This document shows, one piece after another, positions 51,279 through 60,860 of a DNA stretch of 64,000 nucleotides. Within the stretch, counting starts at the first letter, position 1; every line of letters starts with the position of its first letter. Both the position numbers and the translations under genes were made by a program. This stretch comes from Flavobacterium ammonificans (GTDB lineage Bacteria > Bacteroidota > Bacteroidia > Flavobacteriales > Flavobacteriaceae). The notes under the pieces are model-generated. The model was not told where the DNA came from. It ran no database searches and saw only the letters and a list, made by a program, of their open reading frames with translations. The stretch lies in the NCBI RefSeq assembly GCF_020885975.1, contig NZ_AP025183.1:310001-374000 (forward strand), given 5' to 3'.

Positions 51279-53699
51279 ATGATCAAGTGGTTTAGTATCG
51301 GTTTTTGGGAATTGTTTGCCCGAATTGTCCTTAGAAATAGGGTCTTAATGCTATCTATCGTGATAGTAATAACGGGATTATTGGCAACACAATGGAAAAA
51401 CATTCATTTTACGCATACCGAAGCGAATATGTTGCCAGACGACAATGTAGTCAACATTGAGTACAGTGCATTCCTAAATAAATTTGGAGAAGAAGGCAAC
51501 CTTATCATTATCGGAATCAAAGATGATGCGATTTTTACGCCCAAAGCATTTGCTTCTTGGACCAAATTAATGAACCAATTAAAAGATGACCAAGCAGTTG
51601 ATTTAGCCATTTCGTTAAACGATCTCCAACAATTACAACGCAATGATTCTCTTGAAAAATTTGAATTAGTACCTTTTGTTGATCCTTCCAAAACCATAAA
51701 CGAAGCCTATCTTTCAAAAATAAAAAAAGAACTTTTTAACGATTTACCTTTTTACGAAGGTCTTCTTTTTAATAAAAAATCAGGAAGTATTCGTTCGGCA
51801 ATCTATTTGGATAAAAAAATTGTGAATACGCCTGCGCGAAAAGATTTTGTTATTAAACGATTGGTTCCTGCTGTTGAAGCTTTTGAAAAAGAAACCAATA
51901 TTGATTTACGCGTATCGGGTATGCCCTATATCCGAACCTTAAACGCAGAAACAATTGTAAAAGAAATTGGCCTTTTCATTGGTGCTTCTTTATTGATAAC
52001 TTCATTACTTTTCTTTTTCTTCTTTAGAAGTTTTAGAGCTACTCTAATCTCGATGATTATTGTAATTATTGGCGTAATGTGGTCGTTTGGTTTCTTAGGA
52101 CTATTCAATTATGAAATTACGGTTTTAACGGCCTTAGTTCCTTCATTAATAATTGTAATCGGAATTCCGAATTGCATTTTCTTGACCAATAAATACCATC
52201 AAGAATACAAGGTTCACGGCAATAAAGCCAAGGCATTACAACGGGTTACAACCAAAATTGGTATGGCTACCTTAATGACCAATGTGACCACTGCAATCGG
52301 TTTTGCCACTTTTGTAGCATCTAACAACCAACTTTTATTAGAATTTGGAGTTGTAACTTCGATAAACATTATTGGACTCTTCTTTTTGTGCATTATTGTA
52401 ATTCCTATTTTTCACAGTTATATACCAGCTCCTATAGACCGTCATACCAAACATTTAGAGCGAGGCTCCGTAAAACGTTTTATGGACTGGATTTTACGTA
52501 ATGTAAAATACAATCGCTTTTCGATATATGTAGCGGCAATTGTGTTGCTTATTTTCGGAATAATCGGAGTGTTCCAAATGCGTATTTCAGGCAGTTTGAT
52601 TGAAGACATGCCTAAAAAAGAACCTTTCTTTGAAGATATTATTTTCTTCGAAAAAGAATTTGACGGCGTAATGCCTTTGGAAATAATGATTGATACCAAA
52701 CGCAAAAAAGGGGTAATGAAATTATCCACCCTCAAGCGAATGGAAGAATTGGAACAAACCATTGAAGAAATTCCGGAATTATCCAAAACCATGTCGATTG
52801 TCAATTTGGTCAAATATTCGAAACAAGCGTATTACAACGGTAATCCCGAATACTACGAATTGCCTACTTCGCAAGAGCAGGCGTTTATTTTATCGTATGC
52901 CAAAAATGCGACTAAAAATAACAAAGATAATTTGATGAAGAGTTATGTGGATTCCACGGGTCAATATGCTCGTATTACCACATTTATGCGCGATGAGAAT
53001 GGCGGCAAAATACCTGAAATTGAAGAAGAAATTCGCAAAAAAGCAGATAAATTGTTTCCACCTGATCGTTATCATGTGACAATCACTGGAAAAGCATTGG
53101 TGTTCCAAAAAGGAACGGGTTACCTTTTAGACAACCTACTTTCTTCCTTGATTTTTGCTTTTTTCTTGACGGCACTTTTGGTAGCCTTCATGTTTCGCTC
53201 GTTCAAAATGGTTTTGGTTTCTATTATTCCAAACTTATTACCATTATTATTAACGGCTGGGATTATGGGATTTTTGGACATTCCGTTAAAACCCTCAACT
53301 ATTTTGGTTTTTGGAATTGCGTTTGGACTTTCCGTAGATGATACGCTGCGATTTTTGGCTCAATACCGTGAGGAATTAAAGAAAAACAATTGGAAAATTC
53401 GCAAGTCGGTCTATGCTACTTTTAACGAATCTGGGTTAAGCATGTTTTATACTTCGATCGTCTTGTTCTTTGGATTTTCAGTATTTATGTTGTCGAGTTT
53501 TGGCGGTACAATTGCCTTAGGCGGACTTATTTCCTTAACTTTATTATTTGGAATGTTGTCTAATTTAATGTTGTTACCGGCATTGGTTTTGACATTAAAT
53601 AAAACCTTGGCCAACGAACAAGAGTTTATTGAACCCAAAATCGATATCATTGAACATTCTGATGAAGAAATAGATAATCTCGAAAAACAAGAACGCTAG
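51279..53699 (+). CDS. MMPL/RND-family transporter
   Basis: An 806-residue membrane protein with the RND layout: one helix (about 20-40), a periplasmic loop, six helices including GASLLITSLLFFFFFRSFRATL (about 229-250), then the repeat with a second loop and six helices. It fits the MMPL/SSD group, which exports lipids, hopanoids or pigments in other bacteria. No membrane-fusion partner is adjacent. The stop codon TAG is also the first three bases of repeat copy B. Confidence 0.88.
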   Translation: MIKWFSIGFWELFARIVLRNRVLMLSIVIVITGLLATQWKNIHFTHTEANMLPDDNVVNIEYSAFLNKFGEEGNLIIIGIKDDAIFTPKAFASWTKLMNQLKDDQAVDLAISLNDLQQLQRNDSLEKFELVPFVDPSKTINEAYLSKIKKELFNDLPFYEGLLFNKKSGSIRSAIYLDKKIVNTPARKDFVIKRLVPAVEAFEKETNIDLRVSGMPYIRTLNAETIVKEIGLFIGASLLITSLLFFFFFRSFRATLISMIIVIIGVMWSFGFLGLFNYEITVLTALVPSLIIVIGIPNCIFLTNKYHQEYKVHGNKAKALQRVTTKIGMATLMTNVTTAIGFATFVASNNQLLLEFGVVTSINIIGLFFLCIIVIPIFHSYIPAPIDRHTKHLERGSVKRFMDWILRNVKYNRFSIYVAAIVLLIFGIIGVFQMRISGSLIEDMPKKEPFFEDIIFFEKEFDGVMPLEIMIDTKRKKGVMKLSTLKRMEELEQTIEEIPELSKTMSIVNLVKYSKQAYYNGNPEYYELPTSQEQAFILSYAKNATKNNKDNLMKSYVDSTGQYARITTFMRDENGGKIPEIEEEIRKKADKLFPPDRYHVTITGKALVFQKGTGYLLDNLLSSLIFAFFLTALLVAFMFRSFKMVLVSIIPNLLPLLLTAGIMGFLDIPLKPSTILVFGIAFGLSVDDTLRFLAQYREELKKNNWKIRKSVYATFNESGLSMFYTSIVLFFGFSVFMLSSFGGTIALGGLISLTLLFGMLSNLMLLPALVLTLNKTLANEQEFIEPKIDIIEHSDEEIDNLEKQER

Positions 53700-53805
53700 C
53701 CCCTATCCCGAAGCCTCTGGAGCGGTATCCTTTTTATTGAGTAAACTGAGGTTCTCGAAGGTTACGCAATAAAAAGATACAGCGGATAGCGGGAAATAGC
53801 TTCTA
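53697..53805 (+). repeat. Structured interspersed repeat, copy B
   Basis: Starts at the TAG stop codon of the MMPL gene (TAGCCCC) and ends GGGAAATAGCTTC. The stem TATCCTTTTTATTG pairs with CAATAAAAAGATA around the conserved ACTGAGGTTCTCGAAGGT loop, with extra pairing of GTAAAC and GTTAC. It has a longer 5' arm than copies A and C. Confidence 0.8.
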
Positions 53806-53823
53806 TAAAAAAACAAAAACAAT

Positions 53824-53831
53824 TATATTTG
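53824..53831 (+). promoter_or_regulatory. -7 promoter element for asnS
   Basis: TATATTTG, 39 bases before the asnS start; the upstream in-frame ATG at 53829 overlaps it and is rejected. Confidence 0.65.
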
Positions 53832-53870
53832 CAGCTTATAAAGCTGATTTTTAATATCAATACCATAAAA

Positions 53871-55304
53871 ATGAAACACACAAAAGTTAAAGACTTACTA
53901 AACAGTTCATCGACACTTCAAGAAGTAAATGCAAAAGGATGGGTAAGAACTTTTAGAAACAATCAATTTATTGCGTTGAACGATGGTTCAACAATCAACA
54001 ATATTCAGTGTGTAGTCGATTTTGAAAACACGGCTGAAGAAACATTGAAACGCATTACAACAGGCGCTTCGGTGTCGGTTACGGGAACTTTGGTAGAAAG
54101 CAAAGGAGCTGGACAGAAATATGAAATTCAAGTTTCAAAATTGGAAATTTTAGGTGACTCAGATGCAGAAAAATTTCCGATGCAACCTAAAAAACACTCC
54201 TTGGAATTCTTGCGTGAAAATGCGCATTTAAGAGTTCGTACTAATGCTTTTGGCGCTATTATGCGTGTGCGTTCTGTTTTGGCACATGCCGTTCATACCT
54301 ATTTTCAAGAAAAAGGATTTGTGTATGTGAATACACCAATCATCACAGGGTCAGATGCAGAAGGAGCAGGAGAAATGTTCAAAGTAACGGCTTTGCCTTT
54401 TGACAATACACCAAGAACTGAAGAAGGAAAAGTAGATTACAAAAAAGACTTTTTTGGAAAAGAAACGAACCTTACCGTTTCTGGACAATTAGAAGGCGAA
54501 ACTTTTGCGATGGCTTTGGGCCAAATTTATACTTTCGGACCTACTTTTAGAGCTGAAAATTCGAATACGTCTCGCCACTTGGCTGAATTTTGGATGATTG
54601 AACCAGAAGTTGCGTTCAATGATTTGGATGACAACATGGATTTGGCGGAAGATTTCATTCAGTATGTAATTAAATACACGATGGACAAATGTCCAGATGA
54701 TTTGAAATTTTTAGAAAGTCGTTTGTTAGAGGAAGAAAAACAAAAACCACAAGCCGAACGTAGCGAAATGGCGTTGTTAGACAAATTAAACTTTGTCTTG
54801 GAAAACAATTTCAAACGCGTTTCTTATACAGAGGCTATCGAAATTTTAAGAGAATCTACTCCAAATAAGAAGAAAAAATTCAGTTATATCATTGACGAAT
54901 GGGGTGCCGATTTACAATCAGAACACGAGCGTTATTTGGTAGAAAAACACTTTAAATGCCCGGTAATTTTATTTGATTACCCGGCGAATATCAAAGCTTT
55001 TTACATGCGTTTGAACGAAGACGGAAAAACCGTTCGTGCTATGGACATCCTTTTTCCAGGTATTGGAGAAATTGTAGGAGGTTCGCAACGTGAGGAACGT
55101 TACGATGTCTTGGTCGAAAAAATGAAAGCATTGGGGATTGACGAAGAAGAATTGTGGTGGTACTTAGATACCCGCCGATTCGGTTCAGCGGTACACTCTG
55201 GTTTCGGACTTGGATTTGAGCGTTTGGTGTTGTTTGTAACGGGTATGACTAATATTCGTGACGTAATTCCTTTCCCAAGAACGCCAGGTAGTGCGGAGTT
55301 CTAA
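53871..55304 (+). CDS. asnS: Asparagine--tRNA ligase
   Basis: Class II synthetase, 477 residues. An N-terminal OB anticodon-binding domain ([20 protein letters not shown]) is followed by the catalytic core with motif 2 ([26 protein letters not shown]) and motif 3 near the C-terminus ([15 protein letters not shown]). The AsnRS rather than AspRS assignment rests on [18 protein letters not shown]. Start chosen from the promoter position. Confidence 0.95.
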   Translation: MKHTKVKDLLNSSSTLQEVNAKGWVRTFRNNQFIALNDGSTINNIQCVVDFENTAEETLKRITTGASVSVTGTLVESKGAGQKYEIQVSKLEILGDSDAEKFPMQPKKHSLEFLRENAHLRVRTNAFGAIMRVRSVLAHAVHTYFQEKGFVYVNTPIITGSDAEGAGEMFKVTALPFDNTPRTEEGKVDYKKDFFGKETNLTVSGQLEGETFAMALGQIYTFGPTFRAENSNTSRHLAEFWMIEPEVAFNDLDDNMDLAEDFIQYVIKYTMDKCPDDLKFLESRLLEEEKQKPQAERSEMALLDKLNFVLENNFKRVSYTEAIEILRESTPNKKKKFSYIIDEWGADLQSEHERYLVEKHFKCPVILFDYPANIKAFYMRLNEDGKTVRAMDILFPGIGEIVGGSQREERYDVLVEKMKALGIDEEELWWYLDTRRFGSAVHSGFGLGFERLVLFVTGMTNIRDVIPFPRTPGSAEF

Positions 55305-55335
55305 AAAAAGGTAAAAGTTGAATAGTTTATAAGTT

Positions 55336-55343
55336 TAATTTTG
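55336..55343 (+). promoter_or_regulatory. -7 promoter element for rpoN
   Basis: TAATTTTG, 29 bases before the rpoN start. Confidence 0.55.
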
Positions 55344-55372
55344 CTAGACTTTTAAACTTTTAAACAAAATAA

Positions 55373-56839
55373 ATGCTAAAGCAATTCCTAAATCTCAAAC
55401 TATCCCAGAAATTATCTCCTCAACAAATTCAGTTGATGAAGTTAATTCAATTGCCTACGCAAGCTTTTGAGCAACGTTTATTGGAAGAGATGAACGAAAA
55501 TCCAGCACTTGAAGCGGGTAAAGAAGAAGAGGAATATGTAAAGGACGAGTTTGAAACGGAAGACTATGACGATTATGACGAAGCCGAATCGGAACGCATC
55601 GATGCCGAAGAAATCAACATAGACGATTATTTAAGCAACGATGATACTCCCGATTACAAAACACAAACGAACAACTACAGTGATGATGATGAAGACCACG
55701 ATGCGCCTTTTGCTGCACCTATTAGTTTTCACCAAGATTTAATCAATCAACTCAATACGTTTATCCTAACGGAAGCCGACCGAGAAATAGCAGAATTCTT
55801 AGTGGGAAGCATTGACGATATGGGCTACATTCGCAGAAGCATCTCAGATATTGTGGATGATTTGGCTTTTACCCAAGCGGTGTACACCGATGAAAAAACC
55901 GTTGAGCGCCTCTTGCACGTGATTCACGAATTAGAACCTTCTGGTGTTGGAGCACGTGATTTACAAGAATGTTTGTTGTTGCAACTCAAACACAAAACTC
56001 CAACCGAAAACATCGAACTGGCCACTGATATTATCGAAAACCAATTTGATGCTTTTACCAAAAAACATTACGACAAACTATTACAGAAATACAATGTTTC
56101 TAACGACCAACTGAAAAAAGCGATTCACGAAATTGAAAAACTGAATCCAAAACCAGGAGGTTCTTTTACAGGAAACAATAAAATAACTGAAAATGTAGTC
56201 CCAGATTTTGCTATCCGAATTGTAGAAGGTAAACTCGAATTGAGTTTAAATGGTAGAAATGCCCCTTCCCTGCACGTTTCTAGAGATTACCAAGAAATGT
56301 TACAGACGTACAAGGTTTCCAAAGATAAATCGAATCAGCAAAAAGAAGCGGTACAGTTCATCAAACAAAAATTAGATTCGGCTAAATGGTTCATCGATGC
56401 GATTCGCCAACGCCAAGAAACCCTTTTTGTGACGATGAATGCGATTATGCATTACCAAGAAGAATTCTTTTTAGAAGGAGACGAAACCAAGTTGAAACCG
56501 ATGATTTTAAAAGACATCGCTGATTTAGTTGGCTTGGATATTTCGACTATTTCTCGGGTTGCCAATAGCAAATATGTGGAAACGCCTTATGGTACCAAAT
56601 TGATTAAAGAGTTTTTCTCTGAAGCCATGAAAAACGACCAAGGGGAAGATGTTTCTACCCTAGAAATTAAGAAGATTTTACAAAATGTCATTGAAGAAGA
56701 AGATAAACACAAACCGCTTCCCGACGATCAATTGGCTGAAATTCTAAAAGAAAAAGGCTACCCTATTGCCCGTAGAACCATTGCGAAATATCGTGAACAA
56801 CTCGATATACCAGTGGCGAGAATGCGGAAGAAAATGTAA
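55373..56839 (+). CDS. rpoN: RNA polymerase sigma-54 factor
   Basis: A 488-residue sigma-54. Region I (KLSQKLSPQQIQLMKLIQLPT, about 9-29) contacts enhancer-binding activators; region II is very acidic (about 45-105); region III holds the core-binding and HTH parts. The RpoN box is present as ARRTIAKYREQL near the C-terminus. No enhancer-binding protein gene is nearby, so the regulon is unseen. Confidence 0.95.
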   Translation: MLKQFLNLKLSQKLSPQQIQLMKLIQLPTQAFEQRLLEEMNENPALEAGKEEEEYVKDEFETEDYDDYDEAESERIDAEEINIDDYLSNDDTPDYKTQTNNYSDDDEDHDAPFAAPISFHQDLINQLNTFILTEADREIAEFLVGSIDDMGYIRRSISDIVDDLAFTQAVYTDEKTVERLLHVIHELEPSGVGARDLQECLLLQLKHKTPTENIELATDIIENQFDAFTKKHYDKLLQKYNVSNDQLKKAIHEIEKLNPKPGGSFTGNNKITENVVPDFAIRIVEGKLELSLNGRNAPSLHVSRDYQEMLQTYKVSKDKSNQQKEAVQFIKQKLDSAKWFIDAIRQRQETLFVTMNAIMHYQEEFFLEGDETKLKPMILKDIADLVGLDISTISRVANSKYVETPYGTKLIKEFFSEAMKNDQGEDVSTLEIKKILQNVIEEEDKHKPLPDDQLAEILKEKGYPIARRTIAKYREQLDIPVARMRKKM

Positions 56840-56856
56840 TCTGAAAAGTATTATTC

Positions 56857-56940
56857 TTGTCAAACTGAACTTGTTTCAGTTTCTATAAATAATTGATTTA
56901 ATTGTAATTTATAGATTCCGAAATAAATTCGGAATGACAA
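56857..56940. repeat. Compact element that can fold into a four-way junction
   Basis: Outer arms TTGTCA (56857-56862) and TGACAA (56935-56940) enclose three adjoining inverted repeats: AACTGAA/TTCAGTT (56863-56881), TCTATAAAT/ATTTATAGA (56882-56915) and ATTCCGAA/TTCGGAAT (56915-56935). It lies between the convergent ends of rpoN and tdk and codes for nothing visible. Confidence 0.65.
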
Positions 56941-56988
56941 TTTTAAGTTTTTTTGTACAAGATTTGATTATAATTAAAAGAAGACTAT

Positions 56989-57579
56989 TTACTTCTCCTC
57001 ATTTTTTTTCATTGCATGAAAATAGGCTGCGCGGCTTAAGGGTTCGTATTCTTCGGTTTCACCCAACATCACTAATTTATCATTATCGGTTTTTCTAAAA
57101 CTATAATTGGCTAAATTCCCTGTTCGGGTGCAGACTGCATGTACTTTGGTTACATATTCGGCAGTAGCCATTAAAGCTGGCATAGGCCCAAAAGGATTTC
57201 CTTTAAAATCCATATCCAAACCCGCCACAATCACACGGATTCCGCGGTTAGCTAAATCATTGCAAACACGTACAATTTCATCATCAAAAAACTGGGCTTC
57301 GTCAATACCAACCACATCACAACCTTGAGCCAAAATCGCAATATTAGCTGCAGCTGGAACTGGGGTAGAACGAATTTCATTAGAGTCGTGTGACACCACC
57401 ATTTCGTCATGATAACGAGTATCGACAGCAGGCTTGAATATCTCTACTTTTTGCTTGGCGAATTGAGCGCGCTTTAATCGGCGGATCAATTCCTCTGTTT
57501 TACCCGAAAACATAGAGCCGCAGATGACTTCAATCCAACCAAATTGTTCTTTATGATTTACTGTATTTTCAAGAAACAT
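56989..57579 (-). CDS. tdk: Thymidine kinase
   Basis: Salvage enzyme that phosphorylates thymidine, 196 residues. Walker [12 protein letters not shown] (about 22-32) and the metal/base-binding [10 protein letters not shown] are clear. The C-terminal zinc cysteines of E. coli-type Tdk are largely missing: VCTRTGN has one Cys where CxxC is expected, and the last pair is absent. This seems usual in Flavobacteriia. Single-gene unit. Confidence 0.93.
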   Translation of the reverse strand: MFLENTVNHKEQFGWIEVICGSMFSGKTEELIRRLKRAQFAKQKVEIFKPAVDTRYHDEMVVSHDSNEIRSTPVPAAANIAILAQGCDVVGIDEAQFFDDEIVRVCNDLANRGIRVIVAGLDMDFKGNPFGPMPALMATAEYVTKVHAVCTRTGNLANYSFRKTDNDKLVMLGETEEYEPLSRAAYFHAMKKNEEK

Positions 57580-57770
57580 GCGCTATTTTTATAACTTAAA
57601 AAAGGAATCGTTTTAATTCCTATTTAGGATTTCAATTGATTGTAAAATTTTATACTTTTACGTGATTCCAAATGTAAAAAAAAATTCTAAAGCACCGTCC
57701 CTAGTTTACCGAAATAAAAACAAAAAATAGTACTCAAACCAAACAAGCCATATAGTTTAATTTTTACGAG

Positions 57771-58682
57771 ATGAAAAAAAGATTGGAAGCCGATTTAATC
57801 AGCATTGCACACCGAATTTTACAATTAAAAAACAAGTCTGATATCAATCAATTGTATTTGGAATCGCAAAAATTATATGAAAAACTAGCGTTATTGCGTT
57901 TTGTTGACGAGCATTTTGGCGATAGCAAACCTACCATTGGGCAAGCAGCAATAGAAGAAAAATTGGAAGCCGCTTTTGAAACTATCGAAAACGAAATTCC
58001 TGCTACCATAACTACAGAAGAAATTCAAACTCTTGAAATAGAAACTACCCCTGAATTCATTTTGGAAGAAGAAGAACAAGAGGCAATCACCGAAATGGAG
58101 GAGCTTATTTTTGAAGAAAGCGAAGATTTGCAAACCTTAGATGAAGACGAGGAGCATGAAGATGAAGAAGAAACCGAAATGCCATTCATCCCTGCTTTTG
58201 AATTAGAAAAAGAGGAAGAGGAAGAATTAATCGAGGAAGCGCCAAAACAAGAAGCAGTTCAAATTTCTTTCGAAGAATTAATTGGCGGTGATTTTAGTGA
58301 CGATCTTTTTGTAAAAGTAGAAAGTAACACTTTTGAAACTCCAATTGAAGAAGAGCAGGAGGTAGAAATAGAAGCTGTTGCATTTGATCTTGACGAAATG
58401 GAACTACCTGAAGAAGAAACGTCTAAATCGGTATCGCTAAACGAAAAATTAGCCAAAGGAATCAACATTGATTTGAATGATAGAATCGCTTTTACCAAAC
58501 ATCTTTTTGGAAACGATCCTGAAGATTACAACCGAGTGTTGAACCAATTAATCACTTTTAACACCTTTTATGAAACCCGAGATTTCATTAGAGATATGGT
58601 AAAACCAGACTACAATAACTGGGAAGGAAAAGAAGAATACGAAGAACGTTTTATGGAAATTATCGAGAAAAAATTCTTGTAA
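57771..58682 (+). CDS. Acidic, mostly disordered protein of unknown function
   Basis: A 303-residue protein with three parts. Residues 1-75 are helical (MKKRLEADLISIAHRILQLKN and beyond). Residues about 80-230 are extremely acidic, with long Glu-rich runs and few hydrophobics. Residues about 235-303 are a conserved-looking basic/aromatic end (DRIAFTKHLFGNDPEDYNRVLNQL). I do not recognise a named domain. The order tdk, this gene, rsmI recurs in Flavobacteriia as I recall. No signal peptide; probably cytoplasmic. Confidence 0.75.
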   Translation: MKKRLEADLISIAHRILQLKNKSDINQLYLESQKLYEKLALLRFVDEHFGDSKPTIGQAAIEEKLEAAFETIENEIPATITTEEIQTLEIETTPEFILEEEEQEAITEMEELIFEESEDLQTLDEDEEHEDEEETEMPFIPAFELEKEEEEELIEEAPKQEAVQISFEELIGGDFSDDLFVKVESNTFETPIEEEQEVEIEAVAFDLDEMELPEEETSKSVSLNEKLAKGINIDLNDRIAFTKHLFGNDPEDYNRVLNQLITFNTFYETRDFIRDMVKPDYNNWEGKEEYEERFMEIIEKKFL

Positions 58683-58714
58683 TTCCCTTTTATCAATTGA
58701 ATTTTTAGCACCGA

Positions 58715-59428
58715 ATGTCAAAATTATACATTGTCCCAACGCCTATTGGCAATCTCGAAGACATGACTTTTCGTGCCATTCGCATTTTGAAAGAAGTGGA
58801 TTTAATTCTTGCCGAAGATACTCGTACGAGTGGCAAATTATTAAAGCATTTTGAGATAAGCACCCATATGCACAGCCACCACATGCACAATGAGCACAAA
58901 ACGGTGGAAAATATCATTGCGCGATTACAAGCGGGAGAAAATATCGCCTTGATATCCGATGCGGGAACACCTGCCATTTCAGATCCTGGTTTTTTATTGA
59001 CCCGTGCGTGTATTGAAAAGGGCATTGAAGTAGAATGTTTGCCTGGTGCCACAGCTTTTGTCCCTGCTTTAGTGAATAGCGGTTTGCCCAATGACAAATT
59101 CATTTTTGAAGGTTTTTTGCCTGACAAAAAAGGAAGACAAACTCGTTTTTTGGCTTTGGCCGAAGAAACCCGAACGATGATTTTGTATGTTTCGCCACAC
59201 AAATTAGTAAAAACATTGGTTGAATTTGTTACCTACTTTGGCGAAGACCGACCTGTTTCGGTTTCAAGAGAATTATCCAAACTCCACGAAGAAAATGTCA
59301 GAGGGACGGTTAGAGAAGTCTTAACGCACTTCGAAAAAACAGCTCCAAGAGGCGAAATCGTTGTGGTGGTAGGAGGGAAACCAGTAATGAAAGAAGCAAA
59401 GAAAAATAAATTTTCAGAAGAAGAATAA
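58715..59428 (+). CDS. rsmI: 16S rRNA 2'-O-methyltransferase RsmI
   Basis: Methylates the ribose of C1402 in 16S rRNA. The 237-residue protein of the tetrapyrrole-methylase fold begins LYIVPTPIGNLEDMTFRA and contains EDTRTSGKLLKHF and SDAGTPAISDPGFLL, both hallmark loops. It is followed without a gap by the FAD oxidoreductase gene. Confidence 0.95.
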   Translation: MSKLYIVPTPIGNLEDMTFRAIRILKEVDLILAEDTRTSGKLLKHFEISTHMHSHHMHNEHKTVENIIARLQAGENIALISDAGTPAISDPGFLLTRACIEKGIEVECLPGATAFVPALVNSGLPNDKFIFEGFLPDKKGRQTRFLALAEETRTMILYVSPHKLVKTLVEFVTYFGEDRPVSVSRELSKLHEENVRGTVREVLTHFEKTAPRGEIVVVVGGKPVMKEAKKNKFSEEE

Positions 59429-60484
59429 ATGAATATCCCTAAAGTAATCGTCATAGGAGCTGGATTAAGTGGACTTACATGTGGTTATTTATTACAGAAA
59501 AAAGGTATTCATATTACCCTTTTGGAAGCCAACACACGAATTGGTGGGCGAATCGAAACTCGAAAAGGTTCAACAGACGCAACAGTTGAAATGGGAGCAA
59601 CCTGGTTTAGCAAACTGCACCCCAACCTTTTTCAATTGTTAGACGAATTAGAATTAGGCTATTTTAAACAACATACTCAAGGCATTTCTTTGTTTGAAAC
59701 GATGTCTTTTGTACCCCCTCAAAAATTTGAAATTTCAGAATTTGAAGAACCTTCTTTTCGCATTGAAGGAGGTACCCAAAAATTAATTGAAAAACTAGCT
59801 GAAAGAATTGGGCATGAAAATATAAAAACACAAACAAAAGTAAATGCTGTTAACGAAGTTGAGAATCAAATGGAAGTATTGGATCAAAATGGAACAGCCT
59901 ATATCGCTGATTGTGTGATTACTACTTTACCACCCAACTTAATGGCAAATACCTTATCATTCAGCCCACCACTTCCAGAAAACCTAGTAAATTTGGCCAA
60001 AAAAACCCATACTTGGATGGGAGAATCTATAAAATTTGCTGTAGAATACGCCTCCCCTTTTTGGAAAGAAAATAATTTTTCTGGCACCTTATTTAGCCAA
60101 GCCAGCATCATTACCGAGATGTATGACCATAGTACATTTGACAACACAGGTTATGCGTTGAAAGGATTTTTAAATGGTGCTACTAACCTACTTTCAGTAG
60201 AAGAAAGAAAAACAAAAGTGATTTCGCAATTGAAAAAATTATTCGGTTCAGATGCTGAAAACTTTGTGGCATACCATGAAAAAGTGTGGCGCAATGAACC
60301 GCTTACATTTAGTAACTACGAACATTTAGTCATGGCACACCAAAATAACGGACATCAACTCTATCAAAATTCATTTTTAAATAATAAATTATATATTTCG
60401 GGTTCCGAAACGGCTACGCAACATCCAGGATATATGGAAGGTGCGATAATTGCAGCAAAAAATATAGCCTCACAATTTTCATAA
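59429..60484 (+). CDS. Flavin-dependent amine oxidase family protein
   Basis: A 351-residue FAD protein. The dinucleotide-binding motif is VIGAGLSGLTCGYLLQKKG (about 7-25), followed by the GGR-type motif RIGGRIETRKG. The C-terminal SGSETATQHPGYMEGAI contacts FAD in monoamine oxidases. It is shorter than typical oxidases (about 450), so the substrate domain is reduced. Starts one base after rsmI and ends 12 bases before the HopJ-like gene. Substrate unknown. Confidence 0.88.
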   Translation: MNIPKVIVIGAGLSGLTCGYLLQKKGIHITLLEANTRIGGRIETRKGSTDATVEMGATWFSKLHPNLFQLLDELELGYFKQHTQGISLFETMSFVPPQKFEISEFEEPSFRIEGGTQKLIEKLAERIGHENIKTQTKVNAVNEVENQMEVLDQNGTAYIADCVITTLPPNLMANTLSFSPPLPENLVNLAKKTHTWMGESIKFAVEYASPFWKENNFSGTLFSQASIITEMYDHSTFDNTGYALKGFLNGATNLLSVEERKTKVISQLKKLFGSDAENFVAYHEKVWRNEPLTFSNYEHLVMAHQNNGHQLYQNSFLNNKLYISGSETATQHPGYMEGAIIAAKNIASQFS

Positions 60485-60496
60485 AATATAGAAATC

Positions 60497-60841
60497 ATGA
60501 CAATACAAGCCTTTTTAGAAAAACTAAAACAAACCCCTGAAGCCATTACTTTTGCAGAGACTATTGCAACGATTGAAAGTAATTATGAGTTTACGCCTAC
60601 TGCTTTTCAGAATGGCAACCAACACAATGGCGCAGGAGAAAATTCAGGTTCTTGTAAGTTATTTGCTTTCGCCAAAATCCAAAAATTGACCCAAGTGGAA
60701 ACTTTAGCTTGCTTTGGCGCCTATTATTTTGAAGAAGTCTTGGGCGACCCAGAAGGAACCAACCACCAAAATATTCGTAATTTTATGCAATCAGGCTGGA
60801 ACGGAATCCAATTTGAAGGAGAAGCATTAACATTGAAGTAA
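60497..60841 (+). CDS. HopJ-like protein
   Basis: A 114-residue protein matching the HopJ type III effector family by FTPTAFQNGNQHNGAGENSGSCKLFAFA (about 32-59) and the later YYFEEVLGDPEGTNHQNIRNFM. The family is widespread in bacteria without type III secretion, so an effector role is unlikely here; it is probably a housekeeping protein of unknown function. Precedes recJ by 19 bases. Confidence 0.85.
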   Translation: MTIQAFLEKLKQTPEAITFAETIATIESNYEFTPTAFQNGNQHNGAGENSGSCKLFAFAKIQKLTQVETLACFGAYYFEEVLGDPEGTNHQNIRNFMQSGWNGIQFEGEALTLK

Positions 60842-60860
60842 ACCCAAATCCCAAATCACT

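Noticed and set aside
58705..59202. 165-codon open frame antisense to rsmI
   Set aside because: It mirrors a clearly recognised gene, has no promoter or family resemblance, and its length follows from codon bias of rsmI.
60497..60841. Type III secretion effector
   Set aside because: HopJ-like proteins are widespread in bacteria without such a system and no secretion genes are present.
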